Source of the DNA: Glaciihabitans sp. dw_435
GTDB taxonomy: Bacteria > Actinomycetota > Actinomycetes > Actinomycetales > Microbacteriaceae
DNA length: 64,000 nucleotides
Assembly: GCF_018449675.1 (NCBI RefSeq)
Contig: NZ_JAAVUZ010000004.1
Coordinates: forward strand, 268,293 to 332,292
Direction: 5' to 3'
Shown in pieces: positions 8,769 to 17,615 of this stretch. Within the stretch, counting starts at the first letter, position 1; every line of letters starts with the position of its first letter. The notes beneath the pieces are model-generated. The model saw only the letters and a list, made by a program, of their open reading frames with translations. It had not been told where the DNA came from and made no database searches. The translations under genes were made by a program, and so were the position numbers.

Positions 8769-9872
8769 GTGGCAGACCATTACGAAGTACTCGGCGTAGA
8801 CAACAACGCCACTCCCGAAGAGATCAAGAAGGCGTACCGCCGTCTTGCCCGGGAGCTTCACCCCGACGTCAACCCGGACCCGGAGGCATCCGACCAGTTC
8901 AAGCTGGTCACGCACGCCTACGACGTTCTCAGTGACCCCCAGCAGCGCCAGCAGTACGACCTCGGCCCACAGCCGAGTTTCGGCGGGGGCGGCCAGGGCT
9001 TCGGTGGATTCGGCGACATCTTCGAGACGTTCTTCGGTGGCGGGCAGACCCGCGGGCCGAAGTCCCGCCGCGAACGCGGACAGGACGCTCTCATCCGCGT
9101 CGAGATGGACCTGGATGAGATCGTCTTCGGCACGAAGCGCGATATCGAGGTCAACACCGCGGTTCTCTGCGAGACCTGCAACGGCAGCTGCTGTGCGCCG
9201 GGGACGTCCCCCGTCACCTGCGACATCTGCCACGGAAGCGGCTCCATCCAGCGCGCAGTCCGGAGCCTGCTCGGCAACGTCATGACCTCAAGCCCCTGCG
9301 GTACCTGCCGTGGATACGGCACCGTCATCCCGAACCCGTGCCCCACCTGCCAGGGCCAGGGCCGCGTGCGCGCGACCCGCACCATCTCGGTGGACATCCC
9401 CGCCGGTGTCGAGACGGGCCTGCGTCTGCAGATGCCGTCGCAGGGCGAGGTTGGACCCGCCGGAGGACCGCAGGGCGACCTGTACCTCGAGGTCAAGGTG
9501 CGCCACCACGAGACCTTCAGCCGCAACGGTGACGACCTGCTCGCCACGCTCGAGGTGCAGATGACCGACGCGATCCTCGGAACGACGACGACCCTGAAGA
9601 CCCTCGATGGCGAAGTGACTCTCGATATCAAGGCGGGCACCCAGAGCGCTGAAGTCCTGACCGTCCGCGACCGCGGTATCACGCACCTGCGTGGCAGCGG
9701 CCGGGGCGACCTGAAGATCGGCATCCAGGTGGTCACCCCCACCAAGCTGAACCACAAGGAGCAGAACCTCATCAAGGAGCTCGCGAAGTCGCAGAAGTCG
9801 GTTGCCCCGCACCTCGCGCACTTCCAGCAGGGCCTCTTCGCCAAGCTGCGGGACCGCTTCCTCAACGTCTAG
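8769..9872 (+). CDS. dnaJ: Chaperone protein DnaJ (DnaJ2 type)
   Basis: A 367-residue type I J-protein that stimulates DnaK ATPase. It has the J domain with the HPD motif ([11 protein letters not shown], about residues 30-40), a Gly/Phe-rich linker, four zinc motifs at about 135-205, and the C-terminal substrate domain. The first zinc motif reads CETCNGSC, so the last Gly of CxxCxGxG is Cys; the other three are standard ([24 protein letters not shown]). GTG start directly after the hrcA stop. Pairing with hrcA is the usual setting of the second DnaJ of Actinobacteria, the first being next to dnaK-grpE. Confidence 0.95.
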   Translation: MADHYEVLGVDNNATPEEIKKAYRRLARELHPDVNPDPEASDQFKLVTHAYDVLSDPQQRQQYDLGPQPSFGGGGQGFGGFGDIFETFFGGGQTRGPKSRRERGQDALIRVEMDLDEIVFGTKRDIEVNTAVLCETCNGSCCAPGTSPVTCDICHGSGSIQRAVRSLLGNVMTSSPCGTCRGYGTVIPNPCPTCQGQGRVRATRTISVDIPAGVETGLRLQMPSQGEVGPAGGPQGDLYLEVKVRHHETFSRNGDDLLATLEVQMTDAILGTTTTLKTLDGEVTLDIKAGTQSAEVLTVRDRGITHLRGSGRGDLKIGIQVVTPTKLNHKEQNLIKELAKSQKSVAPHLAHFQQGLFAKLRDRFLNV

Positions 9873-9918
9873 CGACCCCGGCCCGTCTACCCCAGCACCG
9901 CACGACGAAAGTGAGCGC

Positions 9919-10647
9919 ATGGCGCACTTCTACCTCAACGAGTTTCTCCTGTCCGCCGAGATCGGTGGCACCGCGGAACTCGTTGGCGCGGAAGCGCGTC
10001 ATGCCGTCACGGTCAGCCGGGTCAAGCCGGGCGACGCCCTCACCATGGGCAATGGCGCCGGTCTCGTCGTCTCCGGAACGGTGCGGACAGCGGATGCCAC
10101 GCAGCTGACCATCGACGTCGAGTCGGTGCAGCTCGAACCGGCCGCGGCCCCCGCCATCTGGCTGGCGCAGGCCCTGGCGAAGGGCGACCGCGACGAGCTT
10201 GCGGTGCAGGCAGCAACTGAGCTCGGCGTGGACGGAGTCATCCCGTGGTCGGCGTCCCGCAGCATTTCCCGGTGGGAGGGCGCAAAGGTCGTCAAGGGAC
10301 ACGACCGCTGGGTTGCCATCGTGCGTGAGGCGACCAAGCAGTCCGTTCGTGCCTGGATGCCCGAGGTCGCCGACCTCGTCTCCACCAAGCAGCTCGTTGC
10401 CCTTGCCGCGTCCGCACAGGTGCTTGTGCTCGACCCGACCGGGGAGCAGGCACTGACCGAGATCGAGACCGACACCCGCGACGTGGTGCTCGTGGTCGGT
10501 CCCGAGGGTGGGATCGCGGACCAGGAACTTCACGCGCTGCGGACCGCCGGGGCATCCATTGTCCGTCTCGGGCGCACGGTGCTGCGGACCTCGACCGCCG
10601 GACCGGCAGCCATCGCTGTGCTGAGCGCGAAACTCGGGCGTTGGTAG
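9919..10647 (+). CDS. rsmE: 16S rRNA (uracil-1498-N3)-methyltransferase RsmE
   Basis: A 242-residue SPOUT-class methyltransferase. The N-terminal PUA-like region begins MAHFYLNEF, and the C-terminal trefoil knot is recognised from VVLVVGPEGGIADQEL and RLGRTVLRTSTAGPAA, which is the SAM-binding loop of the RsmE family. It methylates N3 of U1498 in 16S rRNA in the 30S subunit. Its position after dnaJ and before the HIT gene is conserved in Actinobacteria. The ATG at 9919 gives the normal family start; the longer frame upstream overlaps dnaJ without similarity. Confidence 0.94.
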   Translation: MAHFYLNEFLLSAEIGGTAELVGAEARHAVTVSRVKPGDALTMGNGAGLVVSGTVRTADATQLTIDVESVQLEPAAAPAIWLAQALAKGDRDELAVQAATELGVDGVIPWSASRSISRWEGAKVVKGHDRWVAIVREATKQSVRAWMPEVADLVSTKQLVALAASAQVLVLDPTGEQALTEIETDTRDVVLVVGPEGGIADQELHALRTAGASIVRLGRTVLRTSTAGPAAIAVLSAKLGRW

Positions 10648-10659
10648 GGGGCCACCCAT

Positions 10660-10665
10660 TAAGCT
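10660..10665 (+). promoter_or_regulatory. Candidate -10 box (TAAGCT) for the HIT gene
   Basis: TAAGCT ends 7 nt before the ATG at 10673 and no ribosome binding site is seen, which fits a leaderless start inside the larger cluster. Confidence 0.4.
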
Positions 10666-10672
10666 GGGCACT

Positions 10673-11026
10673 ATGACTTCCGCCGAACCGTCGATCTTCA
10701 CCCGCATCGTCGCGCGCGAAATTCCGGCCGATATCGTCTTCGAAAACGACTCGGTCATCGCGTTTCGCGACATCGCGCCGAAGGCTCCCGTGCACCTGCT
10801 CGTCGTTCCGAAGACGCAGGAGTACGCGAATGTCTCCGAGCTGGCTGCGGGCGACCCGGCACTGCTCGCCGAGGTCGTCGCGACGGCCAATGCCCTCGCC
10901 GCCGAATACGCCGGTGGCGAGTTCCGTCTGATTTTCAACTCCGGTGAAAGCGCCGGTCAAACCGTGTTCCACGTCCACGCCCACGTGCTGGGTGGGGCAC
11001 TCGAGGAAGGCTCCCTTGCCCAGTAG
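10673..11026 (+). CDS. HIT family nucleotide-binding protein
   Basis: A 117-residue histidine triad protein (HinT type). The triad HVHAHVLGG is at the C-terminus, preceded by FNSGESAGQTVFH, the usual Hint run-in. Such proteins hydrolyse nucleoside phosphoramidates and aminoacyl-adenylates; the middle His of the triad is the nucleophile. The C-terminus overlaps the phoH start by 11 nt. Its place between rsmE and phoH is conserved in related genomes, so a link with translation or RNA metabolism is inferred. Confidence 0.92.
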   Translation: MTSAEPSIFTRIVAREIPADIVFENDSVIAFRDIAPKAPVHLLVVPKTQEYANVSELAAGDPALLAEVVATANALAAEYAGGEFRLIFNSGESAGQTVFHVHAHVLGGALEEGSLAQ

Positions 11027-12068
11027 CGACAGTTTCCCCCACAACTCCGACGCCGGCACTGTCCGGGTCGACTTAAGGGTGGACGGCGTGGCGATGGTGC
11101 GGCTCCTGGGTCCCCAGGACCGCCTGCTCAAAACCATTGAGCGGCAGTATCCCGACGTGCAGGTGCTCGTTCGGGGCAACGAAATCACCCTGAACGGCGA
11201 GGCCGCGCAGGTAGAGGCCGCGCGGCGGCTGGTGGAGGAACTCATACAGATGGTGCGCAATGGTGCCGACCTCGGGTCTGCGGACGTGACGTCCTCGGCC
11301 CGCATTCTCGACGCAAACGCCGGGAGCCCGGCCGAGCTGCTGAGCCAGGCGATTCTCACGAGCCGCGGTAAGAGCATCCGTCCGAAGACCCTCGGACAGA
11401 AGGAGTATGTCGACGCCGTCGACACCAACACGATCGTGTTTGGCATCGGACCGGCGGGAACGGGAAAGACCTACCTCGCCATGGCGAAGGCGGTACAGGC
11501 CCTGCAGCGCAAGGAGGTCGAGCGGATCATCCTGACGCGCCCCGCCGTCGAGGCGGGCGAGCGCCTCGGATTCCTGCCCGGCACCCTGACCGACAAGATC
11601 GACCCGTACCTGCGCCCCCTGTACGACGCGCTCAACGAGATGATGGACCCGGAGATCGTGCCGAAGCTGCTCGCCTCGGGCACCGTCGAGGTCGCCCCCC
11701 TCGCGTACATGCGCGGCCGCACGCTCAACAACGCCTTCATCGTGCTCGACGAGGCGCAGAACACCACGCCAGAGCAGATGAAGATGTTCCTGACCCGCCT
11801 GGGACACGGCTCCAAGATGGTCATCACCGGCGACATCACGCAGGTCGACCTGCCCGTCGGCGCGAGCGGACTGCAGCTCGTCACCCGCGTGCTCGAGGAG
11901 ATCGAAGACATCCACTTCTCCCGTCTGACCAGCGCCGATGTGGTGCGACACACGCTCGTCGGTCAGATCGTCGACGCCTACACGAAGTACGACGCAGAGC
12001 GCCAGGCAGCAAAGTTCGAAGAAGACAAGAACCGACCGGCACGACCAGACAAGAGGTGGGGTCGCTAA
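11016..12068 (+). CDS. phoH: PhoH family ATPase (PhoH/YbeZ)
   Basis: A 350-residue PhoH-like protein. The first 95 residues form the KH-like N-terminal region (VLVRGNEITLNGEAAQVEAA), followed by the P-loop GPAGTGKT, the FIVLDEAQNTTPEQMKMFL Walker B region and VITGDITQVDLP. I chose the TTG at 11016, inside the end of the HIT gene, because GAGGAAGG precedes it at good spacing; a GTG at 11080 would cut into the N-terminal domain. PhoH/YbeZ works with YbeY in ribosomal RNA processing, and ybeY starts on the base after this stop. Confidence 0.93.
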   Translation: MPSSDSFPHNSDAGTVRVDLRVDGVAMVRLLGPQDRLLKTIERQYPDVQVLVRGNEITLNGEAAQVEAARRLVEELIQMVRNGADLGSADVTSSARILDANAGSPAELLSQAILTSRGKSIRPKTLGQKEYVDAVDTNTIVFGIGPAGTGKTYLAMAKAVQALQRKEVERIILTRPAVEAGERLGFLPGTLTDKIDPYLRPLYDALNEMMDPEIVPKLLASGTVEVAPLAYMRGRTLNNAFIVLDEAQNTTPEQMKMFLTRLGHGSKMVITGDITQVDLPVGASGLQLVTRVLEEIEDIHFSRLTSADVVRHTLVGQIVDAYTKYDAERQAAKFEEDKNRPARPDKRWGR

Positions 12069-12530
12069 ATGTCGATCGAGATCAACAACGAGTCAGGCAT
12101 CGACGTCGACGAGCCCAAGATCCAGCGGCTGATCGCGTACAACCTCGACCAGTTGCACGTGCACCCGGACGCCGAACTGGCGATCCTGTTCGTCGACGAA
12201 GCCGCCATGGAGCAGCTCCACGTGCAGTGGATGGACGAGCCAGGCCCCACCGACGTCCTGAGTTTTCCGATGGACGAACTGCGCCCCGGCTCCGAGGACA
12301 TGCCGACCGAGCCAGGGTTGCTCGGCGACATCGTCGTCTGCCCGCAGGTTGCCGTCGTGCAGGCGGAGGCCGCCGGGCACAGCCCCCTCGAGGAAATGCT
12401 GTTGCTGACGACCCACGGCCTGCTGCACCTGCTGGGTTTCGACCACGCCGAACCCGAAGACGAGAAGGAAATGTTCGGCCTGCAGCGCGACCTCCTGGTT
12501 GGATTCGCCATGGCAGAGCGACGACGTTGA
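12069..12530 (+). CDS. ybeY: Endoribonuclease YbeY, 16S rRNA maturation
   Basis: A 153-residue metal-dependent endoribonuclease. The zinc site HGLLHLLGFDH matches the UPF0054 signature H-G-x-L-H-L-x-G-x-D-H, and the substrate-side motif GPTDVLSFPMDE is present about 50 residues earlier. The enzyme matures the 3' end of 16S rRNA and takes part in ribosome quality control. It is immediately downstream of phoH with no gap and 4 nt upstream of the CBS membrane protein, a classic actinobacterial order that ends with era. Confidence 0.96.
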   Translation: MSIEINNESGIDVDEPKIQRLIAYNLDQLHVHPDAELAILFVDEAAMEQLHVQWMDEPGPTDVLSFPMDELRPGSEDMPTEPGLLGDIVVCPQVAVVQAEAAGHSPLEEMLLLTTHGLLHLLGFDHAEPEDEKEMFGLQRDLLVGFAMAERRR

Positions 12531-12534
12531 TCCG

Positions 12535-13872
12535 ATGATCGCCACCTTCATCGTCGTTGCGGTTGTGCTCGTCGTCTTCGGCGGGCTCCTCGCGGCGGCC
12601 GATGCCGCACTGCAGGTGCTCAGCCGCACCGACATCATCGACCTTGCCTCCCACAGCCGGTCACGCCGGTCGCTCCTGGCCATCGCCGAAGACGGCGGAG
12701 CGCACGTCAATGCCATCAACTTCATGCGTGTCGTGTCCGAGACAACGGCGGCCGTGCTCGTGTCGCTCGTGTTCGCGTACTCGCTCACCGAGTGGTGGTG
12801 GGCCCTGCTGGCCAGTGCCCTGCTGATGACCGCGGTCTCGTTCGTGCTCGTGGGTTCCAGCCCGCGGAGCGTCGGTCGTGCTCACGCGCGGTCCGTGCTG
12901 AGGTTCTCGGCAGCGGTCATCCACTCCATCCGTGTCTTTCTCGGTCCGATTGCCAACGCTCTGGTCGCGATCGGCAACCGCGTCACGCCCGGCCGCCCGA
13001 AGAACGCAACGTTCTCGAGCGAGGAGCAGCTGCTCAGCATGGTCGACGAGGCCACGGAGCTCGACGTGCTCGAGGAAGACGACCGCGAACTCATCCACTC
13101 GATCTTCGAGTTCAACGACACCGTCGTGCGCGAGGTGATGGTGCCCCGCACCGACATGATCACGATCGACGACGACGACACCCTCGACCACGCCATGGGG
13201 CTCTTCCTCAGTCGCGGCGTGTCACGCGTGCCCGTCGTCGGTACCGACATCGACGAGATCCTCGGCGTGCTCTACCTCCGCGACGTCGCCCGCGTCACAT
13301 ACGAGCAGACCCTCGACTCGCACGCGCCCAGCGTCGTCGAGTTGTCGAGGCCCGCCCTGTTTGTGCCGGAATCCAAGAAAGCGGATGACACGCTGCGCCA
13401 GATGCAGCTCGAATCCAATCACCTCGCCATGGTGGTCGACGAGTACGGCGGAATCGCGGGCCTCGTCACCCTTGAGGACCTCATCGAGGAACTTGTGGGG
13501 GAGATCTCGGACGAGTACGACCGCGAGGTCGCGGAGTTCGAGGAGATCGAGCCCGGCCGTTTCCGCGTGAGTGCCCGCATGTCGGTGGACGAGCTCGGGG
13601 ACCTGTTCGGCATCGAGCTCGACGATGACGAGGTGGACTCCGTCGGTGGACTGCTCACGAAGTCGCTCGGCAGGCTGCCCATCACCGGCTCCGTCGCCAC
13701 GGCGTCCGGGCTGATTCTCACGGCCGAACGCACCGAGGGCCGCCGCAAGCGCGTCAGCACCATCCTGGTCGAGGCAGACCAGGAACTCCTCGACGCGCAG
13801 GCGGCGTTTGGCGCCAACGACGCACCCCACACGGGCGAGACCGCCGCCGCATCGCGCGAACCCTCCGCCTAA
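12535..13872 (+). CDS. Hemolysin/CorC family membrane protein with CBS domains
   Basis: A 445-residue protein of the CNNM/CorC type. Four hydrophobic segments lie in the first 150 residues (DUF21 domain). Two CBS domains follow: one begins after REVMVPRTDMITID, the second contains MVVDEYGGIAGLVTLEDLIEE split by a short linker. The last 90 residues form a transporter-associated CorC_HlyC domain. In other bacteria the family handles Mg2+ or Co2+ efflux, not hemolysis. The ATG at 12535 comes 4 nt after the ybeY stop. It is membrane bound and probably expressed with ybeY and era. Confidence 0.9.
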   Translation: MIATFIVVAVVLVVFGGLLAAADAALQVLSRTDIIDLASHSRSRRSLLAIAEDGGAHVNAINFMRVVSETTAAVLVSLVFAYSLTEWWWALLASALLMTAVSFVLVGSSPRSVGRAHARSVLRFSAAVIHSIRVFLGPIANALVAIGNRVTPGRPKNATFSSEEQLLSMVDEATELDVLEEDDRELIHSIFEFNDTVVREVMVPRTDMITIDDDDTLDHAMGLFLSRGVSRVPVVGTDIDEILGVLYLRDVARVTYEQTLDSHAPSVVELSRPALFVPESKKADDTLRQMQLESNHLAMVVDEYGGIAGLVTLEDLIEELVGEISDEYDREVAEFEEIEPGRFRVSARMSVDELGDLFGIELDDDEVDSVGGLLTKSLGRLPITGSVATASGLILTAERTEGRRKRVSTILVEADQELLDAQAAFGANDAPHTGETAAASREPSA

Positions 13873-13916
13873 CCTCCCGTACTTCCGATCAGCGCTCCAC
13901 ACAAAGGAACACGCAC

Positions 13917-14825
13917 ATGTCCCACCTCACGCCCGACTCCGACTTCCGGGCCGGCTTCGTCAGCTTCGTCGGCCGCCCCAACGTCGGCAAGTCGACCCTG
14001 ACCAACGCGCTCGTCGGCGAGAAGGTGGCGATCACGTCATCCAAGCCTCAAACGACCCGCCGGGCCATCCGCGGCATCGTGCACCAGGGCAACGGCCAGC
14101 TGATCGTGGTGGACACCCCCGGTATGCACCGGCCGCGCACCCTGCTCGGTGAGCGTCTGAACAGCATCGTGCAGGACACCCTCGCCGACGTCGACATCGT
14201 TGGGTTCTGCATTCCCGCCAACGAGAAGATCGGGCCTGGCGACAAGTACATCAACGAGCAGCTGGACAGCTTTCCGCGGGCAAAGAAGGTTGCGATCGTC
14301 ACCAAGATCGACGCGGCCAGTCGCCCCGCCGTCGCCCAGCAGCTCCTGGCCGTCAGTGAACTGCGCGACTGGGAAGCCATCGTTCCGATCTCGTCGACAA
14401 GTCGCATTCAGCTCGACACCCTCACCACCCAGCTGATCAAGCTCATGCCGACGTCGCAGGCGCTCTACCCGTCCGACGCGATCACCGACGAGAGCATCGA
14501 GGCCCGCGTCAGCGAGCTCATCCGCGAGGCGGTGCTCGAGGGCGTCGAAGACGAACTCCCGCACTCGATCGCCGTCACCATCGATGACATGATCGAGCGC
14601 GACGACAAGGACCTCGTCGAGATCTACGCCAACCTCTTCGTCGAACGCGACAGCCAGAAGGGCATCATCATCGGCCACAAGGGCGAGCGCCTGCAGGACG
14701 TCGGCGCCCGCGCGCGTGTGCAGATCGAGAAGCTCGTGGGCAAGCAGGTGTTCCTGTCGATCCGCGTGAAGGTGGCAAAGGACTGGCAGCGCGACCCCAA
14801 GCAGCTGGGGCGCCTCGGCTTCTAG
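13917..14825 (+). CDS. era: GTPase Era
   Basis: A 302-residue GTPase needed for 30S ribosome assembly. G motifs are GRPNVGKST (G1, about 19-27), DTPGMH (G3) and TKID (G4). The C-terminal KH domain holds GIIIGHKGERLQDVG, which grips the 3' end of 16S rRNA. The ATG follows AAAGGAACACGCAC. It closes the phoH-ybeY-CBS-era ribosome cluster. A short inverted repeat follows the stop codon. Confidence 0.97.
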   Translation: MSHLTPDSDFRAGFVSFVGRPNVGKSTLTNALVGEKVAITSSKPQTTRRAIRGIVHQGNGQLIVVDTPGMHRPRTLLGERLNSIVQDTLADVDIVGFCIPANEKIGPGDKYINEQLDSFPRAKKVAIVTKIDAASRPAVAQQLLAVSELRDWEAIVPISSTSRIQLDTLTTQLIKLMPTSQALYPSDAITDESIEARVSELIREAVLEGVEDELPHSIAVTIDDMIERDDKDLVEIYANLFVERDSQKGIIIGHKGERLQDVGARARVQIEKLVGKQVFLSIRVKVAKDWQRDPKQLGRLGF

Positions 14826-14837
14826 TCGCGGTCCCTA

Positions 14838-14871
14838 CATCGCGAGGATGATTTCCGTCGTTCTCGCGATG
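14838..14871. repeat. 9-bp inverted repeat after era
   Basis: CATCGCGAG (14838-14846) and CTCGCGATG (14863-14871) are perfect complements separated by 16 nt. No T-run follows, so it may be a weak terminator of the era transcript or an operator for the histidine kinase gene that starts 33 nt later. Confidence 0.4.
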
Positions 14872-14890
14872 CGCGGCGCCTGATTCCGCC

Positions 14891-14896
14891 TAGCGT
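14891..14896 (+). promoter_or_regulatory. Candidate -10 box (TAGCGT) that decides the kinase start
   Basis: TAGCGT ends 7 nt before the ATG at 14904. An alternative GTG at 14895 would lie within this box, so the ATG is the more likely start, on a leaderless mRNA. Confidence 0.45.
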
Positions 14897-14903
14897 GTAC
14901 CGT

Positions 14904-16100
14904 ATGTTCCGTTTTCTCCGCCCCTACCAGCTCGCGGTGGACATCGTCATCGCGGGGCTGTTCCTGGCGTCGTCCTTTGCGCTGAGCGGCGGGCGCGGGG
15001 CCGAGTACCTTCTTGCTGCCGCCCTGACCATTGCGCTGCTGCTGCGCAGGATCGCACCGGCATGGTCGCTCAGTGTGTCGTGGGTTGCAGCCCTCGGCCA
15101 GATGTACGTGGTGAACCTCACCCCCACCTTCACGGACTTCGCCATCCTCGCGGTGCTCTACACGTCCGCGGCGTACGGCGGTCGCGTCGTCAAGTGGGCA
15201 GGTCTGGTCTCGGTCGGGGTGGGTTCGCTGCTGGGCAGCATGTACCTCGTGCTGTCCGGCAACGGCGATATCTTTGGTCTCAACTTCGGTTCCGGCGACC
15301 TGTCGCTGGACGCGCAGCGGATCGTGCAGTTCTTCTTCCTCTTCATCGCGATGCTCGTTCTGCTCGGGCTGCCCTGGACGGTGGGCCTCCTCGTCCGCAC
15401 CCGCGTCGTGGCGCGGGAAAACAAGGAGGCCGAGATCGAGGCGAGCCGGCAGGCGGAGATCGCCGAGCAGGGTGTCATCGTCGAGCAGGAGCGCAACCGG
15501 ATCGCCCGCGACATGCACGACGTTGTCGCGCACTCGCTCGCCGTCGTGATCGCGCAGGCCGACGGTGCCCGCTATGCCCGGGCGAGCGATCCGGCGGCGG
15601 TGGATGGCGCACTCACGGCCATTTCGTCGACAGCACGGGACGCCCTTGCCGACGTGCGACTGTTGCTCGGGCAGCTGCGGCACAGCCAGGCCGAGGGCCC
15701 GCAACCGGGACTCGCCGAGCTCGACCGCCTGCTCGACCAGCTGCGCGCATCCGGTCTCCTCATCCGTGACGAGACAGTCGGTCCGCCGCTGCAGCTGGGA
15801 ACCGGCCAGCAGCTGGCGATCTACCGCATCGTGCAGGAAGCACTCACCAATGTCCTGAGGCACGGCAACGTGCTCAAAGAAGTAACCGTGCTGTTCAACT
15901 GGACGGCAACCGACCTGGAGGTCACCATCGACAGCGCACTCACCGCATCCCCGCACACCGGCGAACTGCGACTTGGGCACGGCCTCGCCGGCATGCGCGA
16001 GCGCGCGACCCTCGCCGGGGGATGGCTCACCGCGTTGCCCCGCGACAACCGGTTCGTGGTCATGGCGTCGGTGCCGACGGCGGCGGCGGTGCGCTCGTGA
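14904..16100 (+). CDS. Sensor histidine kinase, NarL-type (HisKA_3)
   Basis: A 398-residue membrane kinase. Five or six hydrophobic segments occupy about the first 165 residues, with no large extracellular domain. A coiled-coil linker leads to the HisKA_3 dimerisation helix ERNRIARDMHDVVAHSLAVV, whose His is the phosphorylation site. The C-terminal HATPase_c domain has the N-box LTNVLRHG and GHGLAGMRERA. The gene overlaps the response regulator by 4 nt (GTGA). Adjacent MacB-type ATPase and permease genes suggest that it senses an envelope-active compound, as in many Gram-positive exporter modules; this is inference. Confidence 0.9.
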   Translation: MFRFLRPYQLAVDIVIAGLFLASSFALSGGRGAEYLLAAALTIALLLRRIAPAWSLSVSWVAALGQMYVVNLTPTFTDFAILAVLYTSAAYGGRVVKWAGLVSVGVGSLLGSMYLVLSGNGDIFGLNFGSGDLSLDAQRIVQFFFLFIAMLVLLGLPWTVGLLVRTRVVARENKEAEIEASRQAEIAEQGVIVEQERNRIARDMHDVVAHSLAVVIAQADGARYARASDPAAVDGALTAISSTARDALADVRLLLGQLRHSQAEGPQPGLAELDRLLDQLRASGLLIRDETVGPPLQLGTGQQLAIYRIVQEALTNVLRHGNVLKEVTVLFNWTATDLEVTIDSALTASPHTGELRLGHGLAGMRERATLAGGWLTALPRDNRFVVMASVPTAAAVRS

Positions 16101-16771
16101 CCGAGACTGGGACCATCCGCGTCGGGCTCGTTGACGACCAGGCGCTGTTCCGTGCGGGCATCCGCATGCTCGTCTCCTCCCAGCCGGACCTGGAGTTCGT
16201 CGGCGAGGCGGGTAATGGCGTCGACGGGATCACGATGGCGGCGGAAGCACGGCCGGACGTCATCCTGATGGACATCCGGATGCCGGTGATGGACGGCATC
16301 GAGTCGACGAGGTCGATCCTCGCCGCCGCAGACGCCCGCGGCGATCGCCCTCCGCGCGTGATCGTGCTTACGACCTTCGACCTCGACGAGGCGGCGACCC
16401 GGGCCATTCGTGGGGGAGCGAGCGGCTTCCTCCTCAAGGACACGGACCCGGAATTTCTGCTCGCCGCCATCCGCACCGTGCACGCCGGAACCGCGGTGAT
16501 CGCCGCCGCGGCCACGCGCGAGTTGTTCCAGCACTTCGACTCGCAGGCGCAGGCGCCGGCCGCCCCCGATTCCTTCGGCACCCTCACCGCGCGGGAGAAC
16601 GACATCTTCCTGTTGGCCGCCCGCGGGCTCAGCAACGCCGAGATCGCCTCGGCGGAGTTCCTCAGCGAGGCGACGGTGAAGACGCACATCAGCCGCATCC
16701 TCGGGAAGCTGTCGCTGCGCGATCGCGTGCAACTGGTGGTATTCGCGTTCGAAAACCGCCTTGTCGACTGA
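16097..16771 (+). CDS. NarL/FixJ-type response regulator
   Basis: A 224-residue regulator starting at the GTG within the kinase stop. The receiver domain has DDQALFRAG near the start, the phosphoacceptor Asp in VILMDIRMPVMDG, and the conserved Lys in LLKDTDPE. The LuxR-type helix-turn-helix at about 150-215 contains LTARENDIFLLAARGLSNAE and TVKTHISRIL. It should be phosphorylated by the kinase upstream and bind DNA as a dimer. The repeated GGATGA/TCATCC motif between this gene and the ABC operon is a reasonable target. Confidence 0.92.
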   Translation: MTETGTIRVGLVDDQALFRAGIRMLVSSQPDLEFVGEAGNGVDGITMAAEARPDVILMDIRMPVMDGIESTRSILAAADARGDRPPRVIVLTTFDLDEAATRAIRGGASGFLLKDTDPEFLLAAIRTVHAGTAVIAAAATRELFQHFDSQAQAPAAPDSFGTLTARENDIFLLAARGLSNAEIASAEFLSEATVKTHISRILGKLSLRDRVQLVVFAFENRLVD

Positions 16772-16779
16772 CCCGCGAA

Positions 16780-16838
16780 TCATCCTGCAGGGGGAGGGGA
16801 TGACCTCTCTCGCTTGATTCGCGCACCCCGGGTCATCC
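16780..16838 (+). promoter_or_regulatory. Repeated motif TCATCC / GGATGA before the exporter genes
   Basis: TCATCC at 16780-16785, GGATGA at 16798-16803 (part of GGATGACC, 16798-16805) and GGTCATCC at 16831-16838 form two inverted pairs in an 82-nt gap. They could be binding sites for the response regulator encoded just upstream. No clear -10 box was found. Confidence 0.35.
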
Positions 16839-16853
16839 GAAAGCCTTGATGAC

Positions 16854-17615
16854 ATGGAAACAATCACACAAGATCCCGGCGTCGTTGCCCGCGTCGCCGG
16901 CCTCACCAAGTCGTACGGTGCGGGCAGCACCATCGTCTCCGCGCTCTCGGACGTCTCGATCGGGCTGAAGCGCGGACAGTTCACGGCGATTATGGGACCG
17001 AGCGGATCGGGTAAGTCCACGCTGATGCACATCATGGCGGGGCTCGACTCGCCGACCTCTGGCCGGGTCTGGCTCGGCGATACGGACATCACGGGGATGA
17101 GCGACACCGAGCTGACCCTGCTGCGACGACGCCGGGTGGGATTCGTATTTCAATCGTTCAACCTGGTGCCGACCCTCGACGTCGAGGGCAACATCCTGCT
17201 GCCGTTCGAGCTGGACGGGCGCCGTCCCACGACACAGGAACGCCAGTGGGTGGACCAGTTGATCGACACGCTCGGCCTTGCCCCGCGGCTGCGGCACCGG
17301 CCGCACGAGCTCTCGGGTGGCCAACAGCAGCGCGTCGCGATCGCGCGGGCCCTCGGTTCCCGCCCCGACCTGGTGTTCGCCGACGAGCCGACCGGAAACC
17401 TCGACTCCCGCACCGGCCGCGAGGTGCTGTCACTGCTTGCGGCCGCCAGCGCCCAGTACGGTCAGAGCATCGCGATGGTCACCCACGATCCCATTGCGGC
17501 GAGCTTCGCCGACCGGATCCTGTTTCTCGCGGACGGTCGCGTGGTCGAGGAGCGCTCCCGGTCGACAGCCGAGGAAATCAGCAGCTTCATGCTCGGCATG
17601 GAGCGGGCATCATGA
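16854..17615 (+). CDS. ABC transporter ATP-binding protein, MacB/LolD type
   Basis: A 253-residue ATPase with Walker [10 protein letters not shown], the LolD/MacB-type insertion [20 protein letters not shown], signature [15 protein letters not shown] and Walker [11 protein letters not shown]. The spacing and the [10 protein letters not shown] stretch place it in the MacB/FtsE/LolD class, which drives mechanotransmission rather than classical substrate transport. Its partner permease overlaps by 4 nt. With the preceding two-component pair it forms the usual kinase, regulator, ATPase, permease module that responds to peptide antibiotics or envelope damage. Confidence 0.92.
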   Translation: METITQDPGVVARVAGLTKSYGAGSTIVSALSDVSIGLKRGQFTAIMGPSGSGKSTLMHIMAGLDSPTSGRVWLGDTDITGMSDTELTLLRRRRVGFVFQSFNLVPTLDVEGNILLPFELDGRRPTTQERQWVDQLIDTLGLAPRLRHRPHELSGGQQQRVAIARALGSRPDLVFADEPTGNLDSRTGREVLSLLAAASAQYGQSIAMVTHDPIAASFADRILFLADGRVVEERSRSTAEEISSFMLGMERAS

